Part shown: in pieces, positions 48,663 to 57,815 of the stretch
How positions within the stretch are numbered: the first letter of the stretch is position 1
Layout: each line of letters opens with the position of its first letter
DNA from: an uncultured Christensenella sp.
Lineage (GTDB): Bacteria; Bacillota; Clostridia; Christensenellales; Borkfalkiaceae
DNA: 64,000 nucleotides
Assembly (NCBI GenBank): GCA_910586035.1
Contig: CAJUHT010000004.1
Location: 49,564-113,563, forward strand
Reading direction: 5' to 3'
The notes under the pieces: model-generated
What the model was told of the DNA's origin: nothing
Database searches by the model: none
Seen by the model: only the letters and a program-made list of their open reading frames with translations
Position numbers and translations under genes: made by a program

Positions 48663-48719
48663 CTTGTCTTCCCCTTTAACAAAGGGGGAAGATGTCTGCT
48701 AACGCAGACAGATGAGGGA
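48663..48719 (+). repeat. REP-like element, copy 2 (two hairpins)
   Basis: Hairpin A (ttcccc with ggggaa, 48668-48691) is followed by hairpin B gtctgc-taac-gcagac (48694-48709) and gatgaggg. The cttgtcttcccc... gatgaggg pattern is typical of dispersed intergenic repeats. Confidence 0.65.
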
Positions 48720-48824
48720 TGTGTATTTTTATACCTTATTTAAGTTATGTATTTTTACCTTATTAAATAATTTGAATTATTCAAATACTAAACTTTTACT
48801 TTACATATGGTAATATATCACCTT

Positions 48825-48885
48825 ATCCCCCTCTCGTCGCCAATGGCGACACTCTCCCCCTTATTACAAAAGGGGGAGAGCAAGA
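48825..48885 (-). repeat. REP-like element, copy 3 (inverted)
   Basis: The same two-hairpin design in opposite orientation: gtcgcc-aat-ggcgac (48836-48850), then a perfect ctctccccc/gggggagag stem (48852-48880). With copy 2 it forms an inverted pair around about 105 bp of A/T-rich DNA. Confidence 0.65.
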
Positions 48886-48912
48886 GGTAGGTGCGCGCGA
48901 AACACTATTTAA

Positions 48913-50013
48913 TTAAACGGGAATCGCGCCCTTTTTGGGCTTATTTTTTCTTAACTCCGTTTCGATTTCCGCGCAGGTTTCGGCAAGCTCTTCCTCGGTT
49001 TCGCCAACCTCCACGCCGTCTAAAATGTTTTGCAGTTTGTACTCCCTGCTTAAATACTTAATAGTTTGATATCCTATAATTGCCGAGAGCGTGCCGTTGG
49101 CAAGCCCTTGCACCGAGCTGTCTACAAGCACGGAAATTACCGAACCCAAAAAGGGTATTCCCTTTGCCGCGTCGCCCACAGTGCGGGCTATGCCGTTGCC
49201 GATTTTAAGCCCGCCAAGCCCGTAAGCGACAAGCGCGTTGCGCACAACCGCGCCGAAAATTTTTACCAGCTTGGAATCGGAGGGGCGGAAGCCGTACAAA
49301 AATACTATGTCCTTTATCATCTGCAAATTTACCGCCGCAACAAGCATAGTATCGATTTTACTGTCCTGCGAAAGCGCGGAATACATTGCCGACTTCATAG
49401 AGCATTTAAAAATTATGTCGCGCGCGCTCCTCTTTACCGAGCCCTCGTACAGCGCGGTAAGCTGTTCCTTTATAACCGCGTCGTCGCGCTTTTTTACGCC
49501 CTGTTCAAGCCTTTCCACCGAAAGGCTGTCGTACCATCCCACGCCGGCAACGTTGGCGCAAACGTCGACGATTTTTTGCGCAATCTGCATCCTAAGCCGC
49601 TTGTTTTTGCGCTTTGCCGCCGCCGCCGTTTTATAATTGACGTTGGTTATAAAGTAGTCGGACTTTAAAATTTTTACGACGGGCACTATGTAAACGCATA
49701 TAAACAGCACAACCGAAACACCCGCCGCCGCATAGCCCGCGTACTCGTTCATTTCCCATATGCTTTTACTTACAAAGAAGAAACAGCAGGCGAAAAACAC
49801 GCCTATAAGCGCAACCAACAGCCGCAACACAATAGTTGCGCCCTTGACATTTTCGCGCTTTACGTACTTTTCTTCGTACTCGTAAATGTTCATTGCGCCG
49901 TCCTGCGGCTTTTTTTCCTTCTTCTTTGACTGCCGCACCGCGTGGGCGCGCAAACTCACGTCCGCAGTAGCCGCATCCGCCGCCGCAATTTCTTTTCTTT
50001 TATTTCTTTTCAT
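48913..50013 (-). CDS. Membrane protein, DUF697/YcjF-like
   Basis: 366 aa. A basic cytoplasmic N-terminus (residues 1-58) is followed by two membrane helices (about 60-83 and 90-113). A helical domain follows, and then a C-terminal segment (about 205-320) with Gly-rich hydrophobic helices (GFRPSDSKLVKIFGAVVRNALV, GIPFLGSVISVLVDSSVQG), reminiscent of DUF697 (YcjF) proteins. The tail is acidic (EVGETEEELAETCAEIE). Function unknown. It starts 30 bp after rsmI in the same direction and may be the last gene of that operon. Confidence 0.6.
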   Translation of the reverse strand: MKRNKRKEIAAADAATADVSLRAHAVRQSKKKEKKPQDGAMNIYEYEEKYVKRENVKGATIVLRLLVALIGVFFACCFFFVSKSIWEMNEYAGYAAAGVSVVLFICVYIVPVVKILKSDYFITNVNYKTAAAAKRKNKRLRMQIAQKIVDVCANVAGVGWYDSLSVERLEQGVKKRDDAVIKEQLTALYEGSVKRSARDIIFKCSMKSAMYSALSQDSKIDTMLVAAVNLQMIKDIVFLYGFRPSDSKLVKIFGAVVRNALVAYGLGGLKIGNGIARTVGDAAKGIPFLGSVISVLVDSSVQGLANGTLSAIIGYQTIKYLSREYKLQNILDGVEVGETEEELAETCAEIETELRKNKPKKGAIPV

Positions 50014-50043
50014 AGGTATTACCCCCGTAATATAGGCGTTTTA

Positions 50044-50847
50044 TCATAGCCCCACGCTGAAAGGATACAGCGCGGACTTGCTTACCCCGCGGTCGCGCGC
50101 GGCTTGCTTTAACGCCTCTTTTTTATCCATTCCCGCATCGATATAATACTGCAAATGTTCGCGTTCGGAAAGGGCGTTTAAAGGATTTTCGCGCTTGGGC
50201 GCGCCCTCAACCACTATAACGTACTCCCCGCGCTTTTCGCCCGCCAAGCCGTCCTTTAAATTAAACGGAACAGCCTGCTCGTGCAGTTTGGTAATTTCGC
50301 GCACGGCGCACGCCTTTCTGTCGCCGAAAACCGAATAGAGCGAGGATATGTGGCGGTCAACGTCCTGCGGGGCTACGTGGAAACACAGAGTTAAATCGCT
50401 GTCCGCATACCTTTCAAGCAGTTTTTTACGCTCCCCCTCCTTGTCGGGAAGAAAGCCTATAAACGCAAACCTGTCGGCGGGAAGCGCGGAAAGCACCAAC
50501 GCCGACAAAAACGCGTTTGCGCCGGGAACGACGGTGTAGTCTATCCCCTCCGCTCTGAGCGCGGCGCATACGACGTTGCCGGGGTCGGAGATTACGGGCA
50601 TACCCGCGTCCGACACGACGGCGATATTTTTGCCCGCACGCGCGGAAGTTATTATTTTTTCCGCCGCCTCGCGCTCGTTGAATTTATGGCAGGCTAAAAG
50701 CGGCTTTTTAATTTCGTAAGCGTTTAAAAGTTTTATGGTGTGGCGGGTGTCCTCGCAATAAATTTCATCTACCGCGCGCAAAGTTTCCAGCGCGCGCAAA
50801 GTTATATCGCCGAGGTTGCCTATGGGCGTTGCAACAAAGTAAATCAT
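50044..50847 (-). CDS. rsmI: 16S rRNA (cytidine-1402 2'-O)-methyltransferase
   Basis: 267 aa, SAM-dependent methylation of C1402 in 16S rRNA. The tetrapyrrole-methylase fold is shown by YFVATPIGNLGDIT (residues 3-16), CEDTRHT, VSDAGMPVISDPG (about 79-91) and VPGANAFLSAL. The C-terminal 50 residues form a helical domain (DKKEALKQAARDRGVSKSALY). Its start overlaps the stop of the upstream methyltransferase (TAATG). The same order (yabB, rsmI) occurs in B. subtilis. Confidence 0.95.
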   Translation of the reverse strand: MIYFVATPIGNLGDITLRALETLRAVDEIYCEDTRHTIKLLNAYEIKKPLLACHKFNEREAAEKIITSARAGKNIAVVSDAGMPVISDPGNVVCAALRAEGIDYTVVPGANAFLSALVLSALPADRFAFIGFLPDKEGERKKLLERYADSDLTLCFHVAPQDVDRHISSLYSVFGDRKACAVREITKLHEQAVPFNLKDGLAGEKRGEYVIVVEGAPKRENPLNALSEREHLQYYIDAGMDKKEALKQAARDRGVSKSALYPFSVGL

Positions 50848-51545
50848 TATACCGTTCCGCCTCCGTTTTCCGCGTTGTTTACAATATCGGGCAACACTTC
50901 CAAAGAGGGCTTGCCGCCCTTTACCGCCTCCGCCATAACCGCGTACGGCGCGGCGTTAGCGCCGCCCTTTATAAACTGCATTCTTTTGGGTTCCAGCCCG
51001 TGCGCCTTAAAGGTATAAAACATTTCCGCCAGCCTGTCGGCGCGGTTAACCATTGCCAGCCTGCCGCCGAATTTAAGTTTTTTTGCCGCCGCCGCTATAA
51101 TTTCAGGCAGGGTTACGGTGATTTCCTTGCGGCAAATAGCCCGCTCGTAAACGCAATTTTCAAACCCGCCGCGCTCGTACGGGGGGTTGCAAAGAATAAG
51201 CGAAAATTTGCCGTCGTACTCCGCGCCCGCGTCCTGTACTCTGCCTTCCACCACGTTGACGTTAAAGCCGTTGTACTCCGCGGTGCGGCGCGACATATCG
51301 GCAAGGGCGGGTTGAAGCTCGAACAGCGTCAGGCTTGAAACGTGCGGGTTTAAACAGAGAAAATGGAAGCCCACAACGCCGCTGCCCGAACAGAAGTCGG
51401 CAACGCTGTCTTTAAGCTTTCCCTTTGCAAAGCGCGACAAAAGTATGCTGTCCGAAGTGAAGCGGTACAGGCTTGCGTTTTGTATTATAATTTTATCGCC
51501 GAACAGCGTTTCCGCCGATTCGCCCTCTTTGAGCACAAGTTCCAT
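50847..51545 (-). CDS. TrmN6/YabB-like SAM-dependent methyltransferase
   Basis: 232 aa. SAM-binding Rossmann motifs VADFCSGSGVVGFHFL (about residues 48-63) and the catalytic ILCNPPYERGG (NPPY, about 125-135) mark an N6-adenine-type methyltransferase. Family members (TrmN6/YfiC, YabB) modify A37 of tRNA-Val. Synteny with rsmI and ricT supports YabB. The target is not proven. Confidence 0.85.
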   Translation of the reverse strand: MELVLKEGESAETLFGDKIIIQNASLYRFTSDSILLSRFAKGKLKDSVADFCSGSGVVGFHFLCLNPHVSSLTLFELQPALADMSRRTAEYNGFNVNVVEGRVQDAGAEYDGKFSLILCNPPYERGGFENCVYERAICRKEITVTLPEIIAAAAKKLKFGGRLAMVNRADRLAEMFYTFKAHGLEPKRMQFIKGGANAAPYAVMAEAVKGGKPSLEVLPDIVNNAENGGGTV

Positions 51546-51599
51546 TTTACTTATAACGAAAAAACGGGGCGCATATGCACCCCGCGTTTTCCGCCTTGA

Positions 51600-51770
51600 T
51601 TATTCGGGTTTTACCGCACCCGTGGGGCAAACGTCCTCGCAAGCGCCGCAATCGATGCAGACGTCGGGGTCTACAACGTATTTGTCCGCGCCTTCGGATA
51701 TTGCGCTTACAGGGCAGGTTGCCGCGCAAGCGCCGCAGCTTACGCACTCGTCCGTAATGATATGTGCCAT
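51600..51770 (-). CDS. 2[4Fe-4S] ferredoxin
   Basis: 56 aa, a clostridial-type ferredoxin with two perfect CxxCxxCxxxCP clusters (CVSCGACAATCP and CIDCGACEDVCP). The ATG at 51770 follows a GGAGG ribosome binding site; a codon 15 bases upstream is also open but less likely. It is a low-potential electron carrier for anaerobic metabolism. It stands between ricT and the YabB-like gene, where B. subtilis has yabA. Confidence 0.93.
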   Translation of the reverse strand: MAHIITDECVSCGACAATCPVSAISEGADKYVVDPDVCIDCGACEDVCPTGAVKPE

Positions 51771-51888
51771 TTCCAGCTCCTCCATAATTTGTTTTTATTT
51801 AATTAACGAAAACTTTCATATTTTCGCTTTCAACAATTATATCACACAAAATTTAAACTGTAAAGAGGTAAAAATAAATTTTTTACCC

Positions 51889-53208
51889 TTAATTGTCGGA
51901 AGGGGGCGCTCCGTTTCCTCCGCCCGTCGCCCCGCCGCGCGGCTTTTGTCGCCCGTTTGCATTATCCGCAGGGTTGTTACGCCCGTCCTTTCTGCGGTCG
52001 CGGCGCTTATTTTTATTAAAATTTTTTGCGCCCTCGTTGCCGTTTTTTGCGTTATCGCGCCCCTCGTTCGCCCCGCCGTTATTCCTCTGCGCGGGGGCGT
52101 TGTTCCTGTGTTCGGGTCTGTTCTCCCCGCCGTTGTTGCGGTTGCCCTCGCGCCTGTCGGGGCGGGCGTCTTTGCGGCGGTTTTCGCGGTTATCCCGCCT
52201 TTCGCCGTTATTGCGGTTACCCTCGCGCCTGTCGTTTTTCTCCCCTCTGCCGTCGCGGTTGCCGTTTCTTCCCTCCCGCCTGTCGGGAAGGTTTCCGCGC
52301 GGTTTTTCCGCTACGGGTGCGGACGGCTTTTCGCCTTTTTCCGTTTCTTCCCCGCCGTCGTCCGCCGCGCCGAGTTCGGAAGCGCCCATAACCACGTTGC
52401 CGCGCATAAACTTAATTTCGTCCACGCCGAAGTCGCGGTACGAAACGGAGTCGTTCTGCTCTATTTTTACCTTGACCTGCATTTTAAGCATATTAACGTT
52501 TACGACCGAGCCCTTGCCTTCGGGGGTATCCACCTCGCTACCCAGCTTGGGCACCTTTTTGCACGCCTCGGAATAGTAATCGTTTTCGTAGGCAAGGCAA
52601 CACATAAGTCTGCCGCACAGCCCCGATATCTTGGTGGGGTTTAACGAAAGCCCCTGATTTTTTGCCATTTTAACTGAAACCTTGAAAGGCTCGCTCATAC
52701 ACCCTATACAGCAACATTCCCTGCCGCAGGGGGCAAGCCCGCCCGTCAGTTTTATTTCGTCGCGTATGCTTATCTGCCTTAACTCTATGCGCATATGAAA
52801 CGCCGACGACAAATCTTTTATAAGCTCGCGGAAGTCCACCCTGCTTTCGGAAGTGAAGAAAAATACCACCTTGCTTCCGTCAAACGCAAATTCGCAGTCG
52901 ACCAGCTTCATTTCCAGCCCGCGGGCGGCGATTTTTTCCTGAGCGGTTTTAAGCGCTTCGCCCCTGCGCTCGCGGTTGCGTTGCACCTGCTCCTCGTCGC
53001 GCTTGGTGGCTATTCTTACGACGGGCTTTAAAGGCGTTACTATTTCGCCCTCGTCCACCTCGCCCTCCGGCGCAACTACCGTGGCGTACTCCAAACCTTT
53101 GGCTGTTTCGACTATTACGCCCATACCCTTTTCGTAGCTGTCTTTACCGGGGGCAAAGTAGTACGGCTTGCCGCCGTTTTTAAACTTTACGCTAACTATC
53201 TTTACCAT
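51889..53208 (-). CDS. ricT: PSP1-domain protein RicT/YaaT with Arg/Asn/Gly-rich tail
   Basis: 439 aa. Residues 1 to about 270 are the PSP1 domain of RicT/YaaT: YFAPGKDSYEKGMGVIVET, then LTGGLAPCGRECCCIGCM and SGLCGRLMCCLAYE, with Cys residues that in B. subtilis hold Fe-S clusters of the RicAFT complex, which activates RNase Y processing and competence or sporulation. The last 140 residues are a low-complexity basic tail made of NRN, RREG and RDNR units, suited to RNA binding. B. subtilis RicT (275 aa) has no such tail. It lies next to holB as in B. subtilis. Confidence 0.93.
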   Translation of the reverse strand: MVKIVSVKFKNGGKPYYFAPGKDSYEKGMGVIVETAKGLEYATVVAPEGEVDEGEIVTPLKPVVRIATKRDEEQVQRNRERRGEALKTAQEKIAARGLEMKLVDCEFAFDGSKVVFFFTSESRVDFRELIKDLSSAFHMRIELRQISIRDEIKLTGGLAPCGRECCCIGCMSEPFKVSVKMAKNQGLSLNPTKISGLCGRLMCCLAYENDYYSEACKKVPKLGSEVDTPEGKGSVVNVNMLKMQVKVKIEQNDSVSYRDFGVDEIKFMRGNVVMGASELGAADDGGEETEKGEKPSAPVAEKPRGNLPDRREGRNGNRDGRGEKNDRREGNRNNGERRDNRENRRKDARPDRREGNRNNGGENRPEHRNNAPAQRNNGGANEGRDNAKNGNEGAKNFNKNKRRDRRKDGRNNPADNANGRQKPRGGATGGGNGAPPSDN

Positions 53209-53234
53209 ACTGTTTCCTTAAATTTTGCTTGCGC

Positions 53235-54149
53235 CTATCCGCGCCCGCCCGCGTTCTTTTCGGCTACCCGTAAAAGCAAATCGTACAGGAGGGACGAAAA
53301 GTTTGCGTTAAACTTCAAATCGGCAAGCGCGCCGTCCACGCCCCGACAAGCGTACACCGCCGCCGCAAGCGAAAGTGCGCCCGCGTGCGCAATATCCTGC
53401 GCGTACGCCTTTACTTCGCCGAAATATTTTCTCTGCATTTCGCAGAGCAGTTCCTTTTTATACTTGAAATCGCCGTATTTCTGCGCCGCTTCCACAGCCT
53501 TTGCGCGCGTGCCCGCGCGACAAATTTCTTCCGCCGCCGCGGCAGTTTCCTTAAACCAACCGCCGCCGAGCATATTCTGCGCAACGCCCAACACCCCGCC
53601 GCAAGCTTCCGCCGCCGAACGGTTGAGCGGGTTGCCGCCCGCGCGCTCCAACGCCGCATAAATTTCACTTGGTGTAAACAGCGGTATTTCCAACAATTTT
53701 ACGCGCGACTTTACCGTGTCGAGAACGGGCGCGAGAGTGGTTGCCCCCAACAGAAAGTGCACGCCTGCGGGCGGCTCTTCCAATATTTTTAAAAGCTTGT
53801 TCTGGAATATGGGGGAAGCGGCGTTAAAGTCGCTTATTACATACAGCTTTTTATCGTACTCCAACGGACTGAGCGCGGCGTCCTCCACTATCGCGGAGGC
53901 GACGTCAGCCGTCAGCTTTTGCGCGGGCTGTGGATAAACCTTTAAATCGGGCAAGCCCTCGGAGGCGATTAGTCTGCCGTTGCGGTCGTCCGCGGTTGCG
54001 CCGAAAAATTTCAGCGCGAACAGCTTTAACGCGCGGCGCAGGTTGCCCTCGTCGGCAAAGTACAGCATATAGGCGTGCGAAAGACGGTTGCCCGCCTTAT
54101 CGCCGCAAAAAATTTTATATGCCGCAGTACCGTATATAAGCTTTTCCAT
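53235..54149 (-). CDS. holB: DNA polymerase III delta-prime subunit
   Basis: 304 aa, a clamp-loader subunit. It has a degenerate AAA+ fold without a usable P-loop, but the typical NKLLKILEEPP segment followed by HFLLGATTLAPVLDTVKSR (about residues 118-150). The start MEKLIYGTAAYK at 54149 is chosen. The frame runs 40 codons further into tmk with no ribosome binding site. Order tmk-holB-ricT is the same as in B. subtilis. Sequence is fairly divergent. Confidence 0.88.
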   Translation of the reverse strand: MEKLIYGTAAYKIFCGDKAGNRLSHAYMLYFADEGNLRRALKLFALKFFGATADDRNGRLIASEGLPDLKVYPQPAQKLTADVASAIVEDAALSPLEYDKKLYVISDFNAASPIFQNKLLKILEEPPAGVHFLLGATTLAPVLDTVKSRVKLLEIPLFTPSEIYAALERAGGNPLNRSAAEACGGVLGVAQNMLGGGWFKETAAAAEEICRAGTRAKAVEAAQKYGDFKYKKELLCEMQRKYFGEVKAYAQDIAHAGALSLAAAVYACRGVDGALADLKFNANFSSLLYDLLLRVAEKNAGGRG

Positions 54150-54199
54150 AACACCACTTTTTAATTCGCGGATAAAATAATCAAACGCGACGCCGCCGT

Positions 54200-54820
54200 T
54201 TAAATCAACCCTTTTTCTTTGAGCAGGGCAAACACCCTTTCCGCCGTTTCGTACTTGGTTCCGCCGCATTCAACAGCGCATATGCGGGGGTATTTTTTCA
54301 AGAGCGACAAGTACCCCTCGTACACCCTGCGGTGAAAGTTTATTCCCTGCTGTTCCATTCTGTCGCCCTTGTCGGCGCCGTGCTTACGCTCGAACGCTCT
54401 CTCGGGAGAAATGTTCAAAAAGACGGTTAAGTCGGGGGGATAGCAATCGAGAGCGACGGCGTTGATATCCTCTATATACTTTTCGCCCAAGCCGCGCGCC
54501 GCGCCCTGATAGGCGAGCGACGAATCTACGTACCTGTCGCATATTACGAGTTTGCCCGCCGCGAGAGCCGGCTCTACTATTTCTTTAAGGTGCTGTATAC
54601 GCGCGGCGGCGTACAAAAGCGCCTCGCACTCGTCGCACATAGCAACGTTTTTGCCGTCTAAAATAATTTTTCTTATCTGCTCGGCAACGTCGCTTCCGCC
54701 CGGCTCGCGCGTTATAATAAAGTCCGCGCCTATCGCCGTAAGCTTTTCGGAAAGCAGGCGTATCTGAGTGCTTTTACCCGAGCCTTCACACCCTTCGAAG
54801 GTTATAAACGCGCCCCTCAT
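54200..54820 (-). CDS. tmk: Thymidylate kinase
   Basis: 206 aa, phosphorylates dTMP to dTDP. P-loop FEGCEGSGKSTQ (residues 8-19), the DRYVDSSLAYQG motif (about 93-104), and a lid region with RAFERKHG. It overlaps the upstream decarboxylase gene by four bases (ATGA) and is followed by holB. Confidence 0.97.
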   Translation of the reverse strand: MRGAFITFEGCEGSGKSTQIRLLSEKLTAIGADFIITREPGGSDVAEQIRKIILDGKNVAMCDECEALLYAAARIQHLKEIVEPALAAGKLVICDRYVDSSLAYQGAARGLGEKYIEDINAVALDCYPPDLTVFLNISPERAFERKHGADKGDRMEQQGINFHRRVYEGYLSLLKKYPRICAVECGGTKYETAERVFALLKEKGLI

Positions 54821-56166
54821 TTTTTAACCGCTTTAATCTTGCCGTCGACTATACCGAACGTCTGCTTTGCCTTTAAAAGCGTTTGCACGGCTTGCTCGCT
54901 TATAATTTCGCCCGCGATTACCACGGGGATACAGGGGGGCGTTATGCCCGCGTTGTCCGCGCACATCTTGCCCACCGCCTGTTTTAAGGGCACCCACTCA
55001 CTCTTTTGACGGTAGGCGTACAAAAAGCTGTACGTCCTGTCGGCGGAGGGAATTGAAGGCACGTCCTTATAGGTGTTTTGCAGTTTTTTAAGCGTGCATA
55101 TCCACAAGAGCGTGTTCTTGAATTCGGCGATATGATAAGGCTCCACCGAAGGGGAAAGGTAGAAGAGAATATACCTGCCGTCGTTGAGTTCGGGATATAT
55201 GCCCTTCTTCTGGAATACTTCCTGCGCGAGGTAGGGAGAAATGCCCAAAGGCTTGAAATCCACGGCGAGCTTAGCCCAATCCTGCGAGGGGTATAAAGTT
55301 ATACCCTCCAACCCCGCCTTGAATTCGGCAACCGCGTTTTTAGCTTTAATAAGGTGCTTTGGATTGTTTATAAAATACTTTATGCCGTACTCCACGCTTG
55401 CCATTATGGGGAAGCTGGGTGAAGTGGTGCGGAAAATTGCAACCGCCTCCTCCGCGCGGGCAACGAGTTTACTGTTTTTAACGCATATCACCGCGCCCTG
55501 CGTAAGAGTGGGCATAGTCTTGTGCGCGCCGTCCACCCACATATCGGCGTAAAGGCTTGCGTGCCCCGCGCGGTTTTCTTCCAGAGCGAGGTGCGTGCCG
55601 TGCGCGCCGTCGACAAACAGCAGTCTTTCGTACTTGCCCATAACCTCGGCATAGCTGTCGAGGGGGGCGATATTGCCGTAGTAGTCGGGCGAAGTTATAA
55701 GCATACCCGCTATGTTTACGTCGTTGACTATAAGCGTTTCTATAAGCTCCGCCGAAGGGGGCATAAGCACGCCGTCAACCTCCGCGCCCTGAACTATTAC
55801 GGGCTCTAAATTGAGCAACCGACAGGCGTTGAAAACGCTTTTGTGCGAGTTGCGCGGCACTATTATTTTATTGCCGTAAGCCGCAGCGACAAACAGCATT
55901 GCCATTACGCCCGAAGAGGAGCCGTCGGTTGTTATAAAGGCGCGCTCCGCGCCGAGAATTGCGGCAATGTCTTCCTGCGCCTTTTTAATCGCGCCCGAGG
56001 GACAGCTTAAATCGTCGGTAAAATCGAGCTCGGTAAAATCAATCGGCGCGACGGGGAAGTGCGATTTGAAATCGCCGCTGTTTTTGTGCCCCGGCATATG
56101 CAACCTGTTTTTATCCTTGCCCTTATGCTTATTCAGTTGTGTAAGAATTTCGTATTTGTATACCAT
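54817..56166 (-). CDS. Orn/Lys/Arg decarboxylase-like PLP enzyme (YaaO type)
   Basis: 449 aa, a fold-type I PLP enzyme of the short Orn/Lys/Arg decarboxylase group (SpeA/YaaO). It has HMPGHKNSGDF at the N-terminus, TTDGSSSGVMAM, FVDGAHGTHLAL and the PLP lysine in WVDGAHKTMPTLTQGA (about residue 216). The C-terminal domain holds NAGITPPCIPVVIAGE. It probably makes a polyamine precursor (agmatine or cadaverine). Substrate is not determined. Coupled to tmk, as yaaO is in B. subtilis. Confidence 0.88.
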   Translation of the reverse strand: MVYKYEILTQLNKHKGKDKNRLHMPGHKNSGDFKSHFPVAPIDFTELDFTDDLSCPSGAIKKAQEDIAAILGAERAFITTDGSSSGVMAMLFVAAAYGNKIIVPRNSHKSVFNACRLLNLEPVIVQGAEVDGVLMPPSAELIETLIVNDVNIAGMLITSPDYYGNIAPLDSYAEVMGKYERLLFVDGAHGTHLALEENRAGHASLYADMWVDGAHKTMPTLTQGAVICVKNSKLVARAEEAVAIFRTTSPSFPIMASVEYGIKYFINNPKHLIKAKNAVAEFKAGLEGITLYPSQDWAKLAVDFKPLGISPYLAQEVFQKKGIYPELNDGRYILFYLSPSVEPYHIAEFKNTLLWICTLKKLQNTYKDVPSIPSADRTYSFLYAYRQKSEWVPLKQAVGKMCADNAGITPPCIPVVIAGEIISEQAVQTLLKAKQTFGIVDGKIKAVKK

Positions 56167-56191
56167 AAATTTTAAATATGTTTAGCAATAT

Positions 56192-57712
56192 TTACTTTTT
56201 AGGTTTCATTGTGGGGAAGAGTATTACGTCCCTTATGGTCGCGCTGTCAGTCAAAAGCATAACCAGCCTGTCTACTCCCATACCAAGTCCGCCCGTGGGG
56301 GGCAAACCGTATTCGAGAGCCGTTATAAAGTCCTCGTCGACCTGCGCGTTGCAACCGGGCTCCGCCACCCTCTTTTCGGCAACCTGCTTAACAAACCTCT
56401 GCTTCTGGTCGATAGGGTCGTTGAGCTCGGAAAAGGCGTTGCCGAATTCGTGAGCGCAGATAAAGTACTCGAACCTCTCAGTAAATGCCGGGTCGGAGGG
56501 CTTACGCTTGGCAAGAGGGGAATTTTCCACGGGGTAGTCGTATATAATCGTAGGCTGTACAAGCTTATCTTCTACAAACGCCTCGAACAGCGCGATTAAC
56601 ACGTGCCCCTTGGTAGCCTTTGCGCCTTCGGGCACTTCGCAGCGCAGTCTTTCCGCCTCCGCGCGCGCCGCCGCGTCGTCCGCCCAAGAATCGTAGTCGG
56701 CTCCGCTGTATTTCTTTACGGCTTGCTTCATAGTCAGCCGCTCCCACTTATTGCCCATATCTATGGGCGTGCCCTGATAGCTGATTTGCGCCGTGCCACA
56801 CACGCTTAAAGTAACCCGCTTGTACAAATCTTCGATTAAGTCCATCATACCGAAGTAGTCGGTATAAGCCTGATACATTTCAATAGTGGTGAATTCGGGG
56901 TTGTGGAACGCGTCCATACCCTCGTTGCGGAAAATTCTTCCCACTTCGTACACCTTTTCCAGCCCGCCGACAATAAGGCGCTTTAAATACAGCTCGGTTT
57001 CTATGCGAAGATACATATCTATATCCAGCGCGTTGTGGTGCGTTTTAAAGGGACGCGCCGCCGCGCCGATTTCCAGCGTGGTCAAAACGGGAGTGTCCAC
57101 TTCGAGATATCCCGCGTTATCCAGATACGCCCTTATTTCCTTTAAGATTTTAGAGCGCAACACGAAAGTCTTTCTCACTTCGGGGTTGACAATCAAATCC
57201 AAATCGCGCTGACGGTAGCGTATGTCCGTGTTGGTAAGACCGTGCTGTTTTTCGGGCAGGGGCAACAACGCCTTGGAAAGCATTTCTATGTGCGTGCAGT
57301 GCACGGAAATTTCGCCCGTCTGCGTCTTGAAAACAGTTCCCTTTATTCCGACTATATCGCCTATGTCGTAGTCCTTTTTAAACGAAGCGTACGTATCCTC
57401 GCCCACGTCGTCGCGGCGCACGTAAATCTGTATGAGCCCGTCGCGGTCGGAGATATGGCAAAAACTCGCCTTGCCCATAATGCGGCGGCTCATAAGTCTG
57501 CCCGCAAGGCTTACCTCTTTGCCTTCGAGCTGTTCGTACCCCTCTTTAACCGAACGGGAATTTGCCGTTGCGGCGTACTTGGTCTTTTCGTAGGGGTTAT
57601 TGCCCTCAGCCGTAAGCTTGGCAAGCTTTTCCCTGCGGATTTGAGCCTGTTCGATTAGTTGCGCCTGCTCCTCCTCTTCGGTAAGAGGGGCGTTACTTTG
57701 GTTGTTTTGCAT
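56192..57712 (-). CDS. lysS: Lysyl-tRNA synthetase, class II
   Basis: 506 aa. The N-terminal OB-fold anticodon domain spans about 60-165. Class II motif 2 is seen in GRIFRNEGMDAFHNPEFTTIE and motif 3 in GLPPTGGLGMGVDRLVMLLT near the C-terminus. The start MQNNQSNAPLTEEEE at 57712 has an AAAGGT ribosome binding site. The frame upstream of it is non-coding. It follows greA, as in many Firmicutes, after a 103-bp spacer with a stem. Confidence 0.97.
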   Translation of the reverse strand: MQNNQSNAPLTEEEEQAQLIEQAQIRREKLAKLTAEGNNPYEKTKYAATANSRSVKEGYEQLEGKEVSLAGRLMSRRIMGKASFCHISDRDGLIQIYVRRDDVGEDTYASFKKDYDIGDIVGIKGTVFKTQTGEISVHCTHIEMLSKALLPLPEKQHGLTNTDIRYRQRDLDLIVNPEVRKTFVLRSKILKEIRAYLDNAGYLEVDTPVLTTLEIGAAARPFKTHHNALDIDMYLRIETELYLKRLIVGGLEKVYEVGRIFRNEGMDAFHNPEFTTIEMYQAYTDYFGMMDLIEDLYKRVTLSVCGTAQISYQGTPIDMGNKWERLTMKQAVKKYSGADYDSWADDAAARAEAERLRCEVPEGAKATKGHVLIALFEAFVEDKLVQPTIIYDYPVENSPLAKRKPSDPAFTERFEYFICAHEFGNAFSELNDPIDQKQRFVKQVAEKRVAEPGCNAQVDEDFITALEYGLPPTGGLGMGVDRLVMLLTDSATIRDVILFPTMKPKK

Positions 57713-57815
57713 AAGTTTTACCTTTTTAATTGCGTAGTGCGCAATCTGTAACCGCAAGAAAATACTTTATAATTCCTTTCTGTCGGTTACTCGTTGCAGT
57801 CGTTGATTTTTTAAA
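57713..57815 (-). other. Structured greA-lysS spacer
   Basis: On the minus strand gtaaccg and cggttac (7 bp) enclose about 28 A/T-rich bases, followed by a small hairpin attgcg-cacta-cgcaat just before the lysS ribosome binding site. No T-box features (specifier loop, TGGNA bulge) are seen. Confidence 0.45.

Noticed and set aside
51445..52644. 399-codon plus-strand frame across the ferredoxin and ricT tail
   Set aside because: It is a low-complexity complement of the Arg/Asn/Gly tail and crosses several clear minus-strand genes.
57713..57815. T-box riboswitch upstream of lysS
   Set aside because: The spacer is too short and lacks the specifier loop, the TGGNA-type T-box sequence and an antiterminator.
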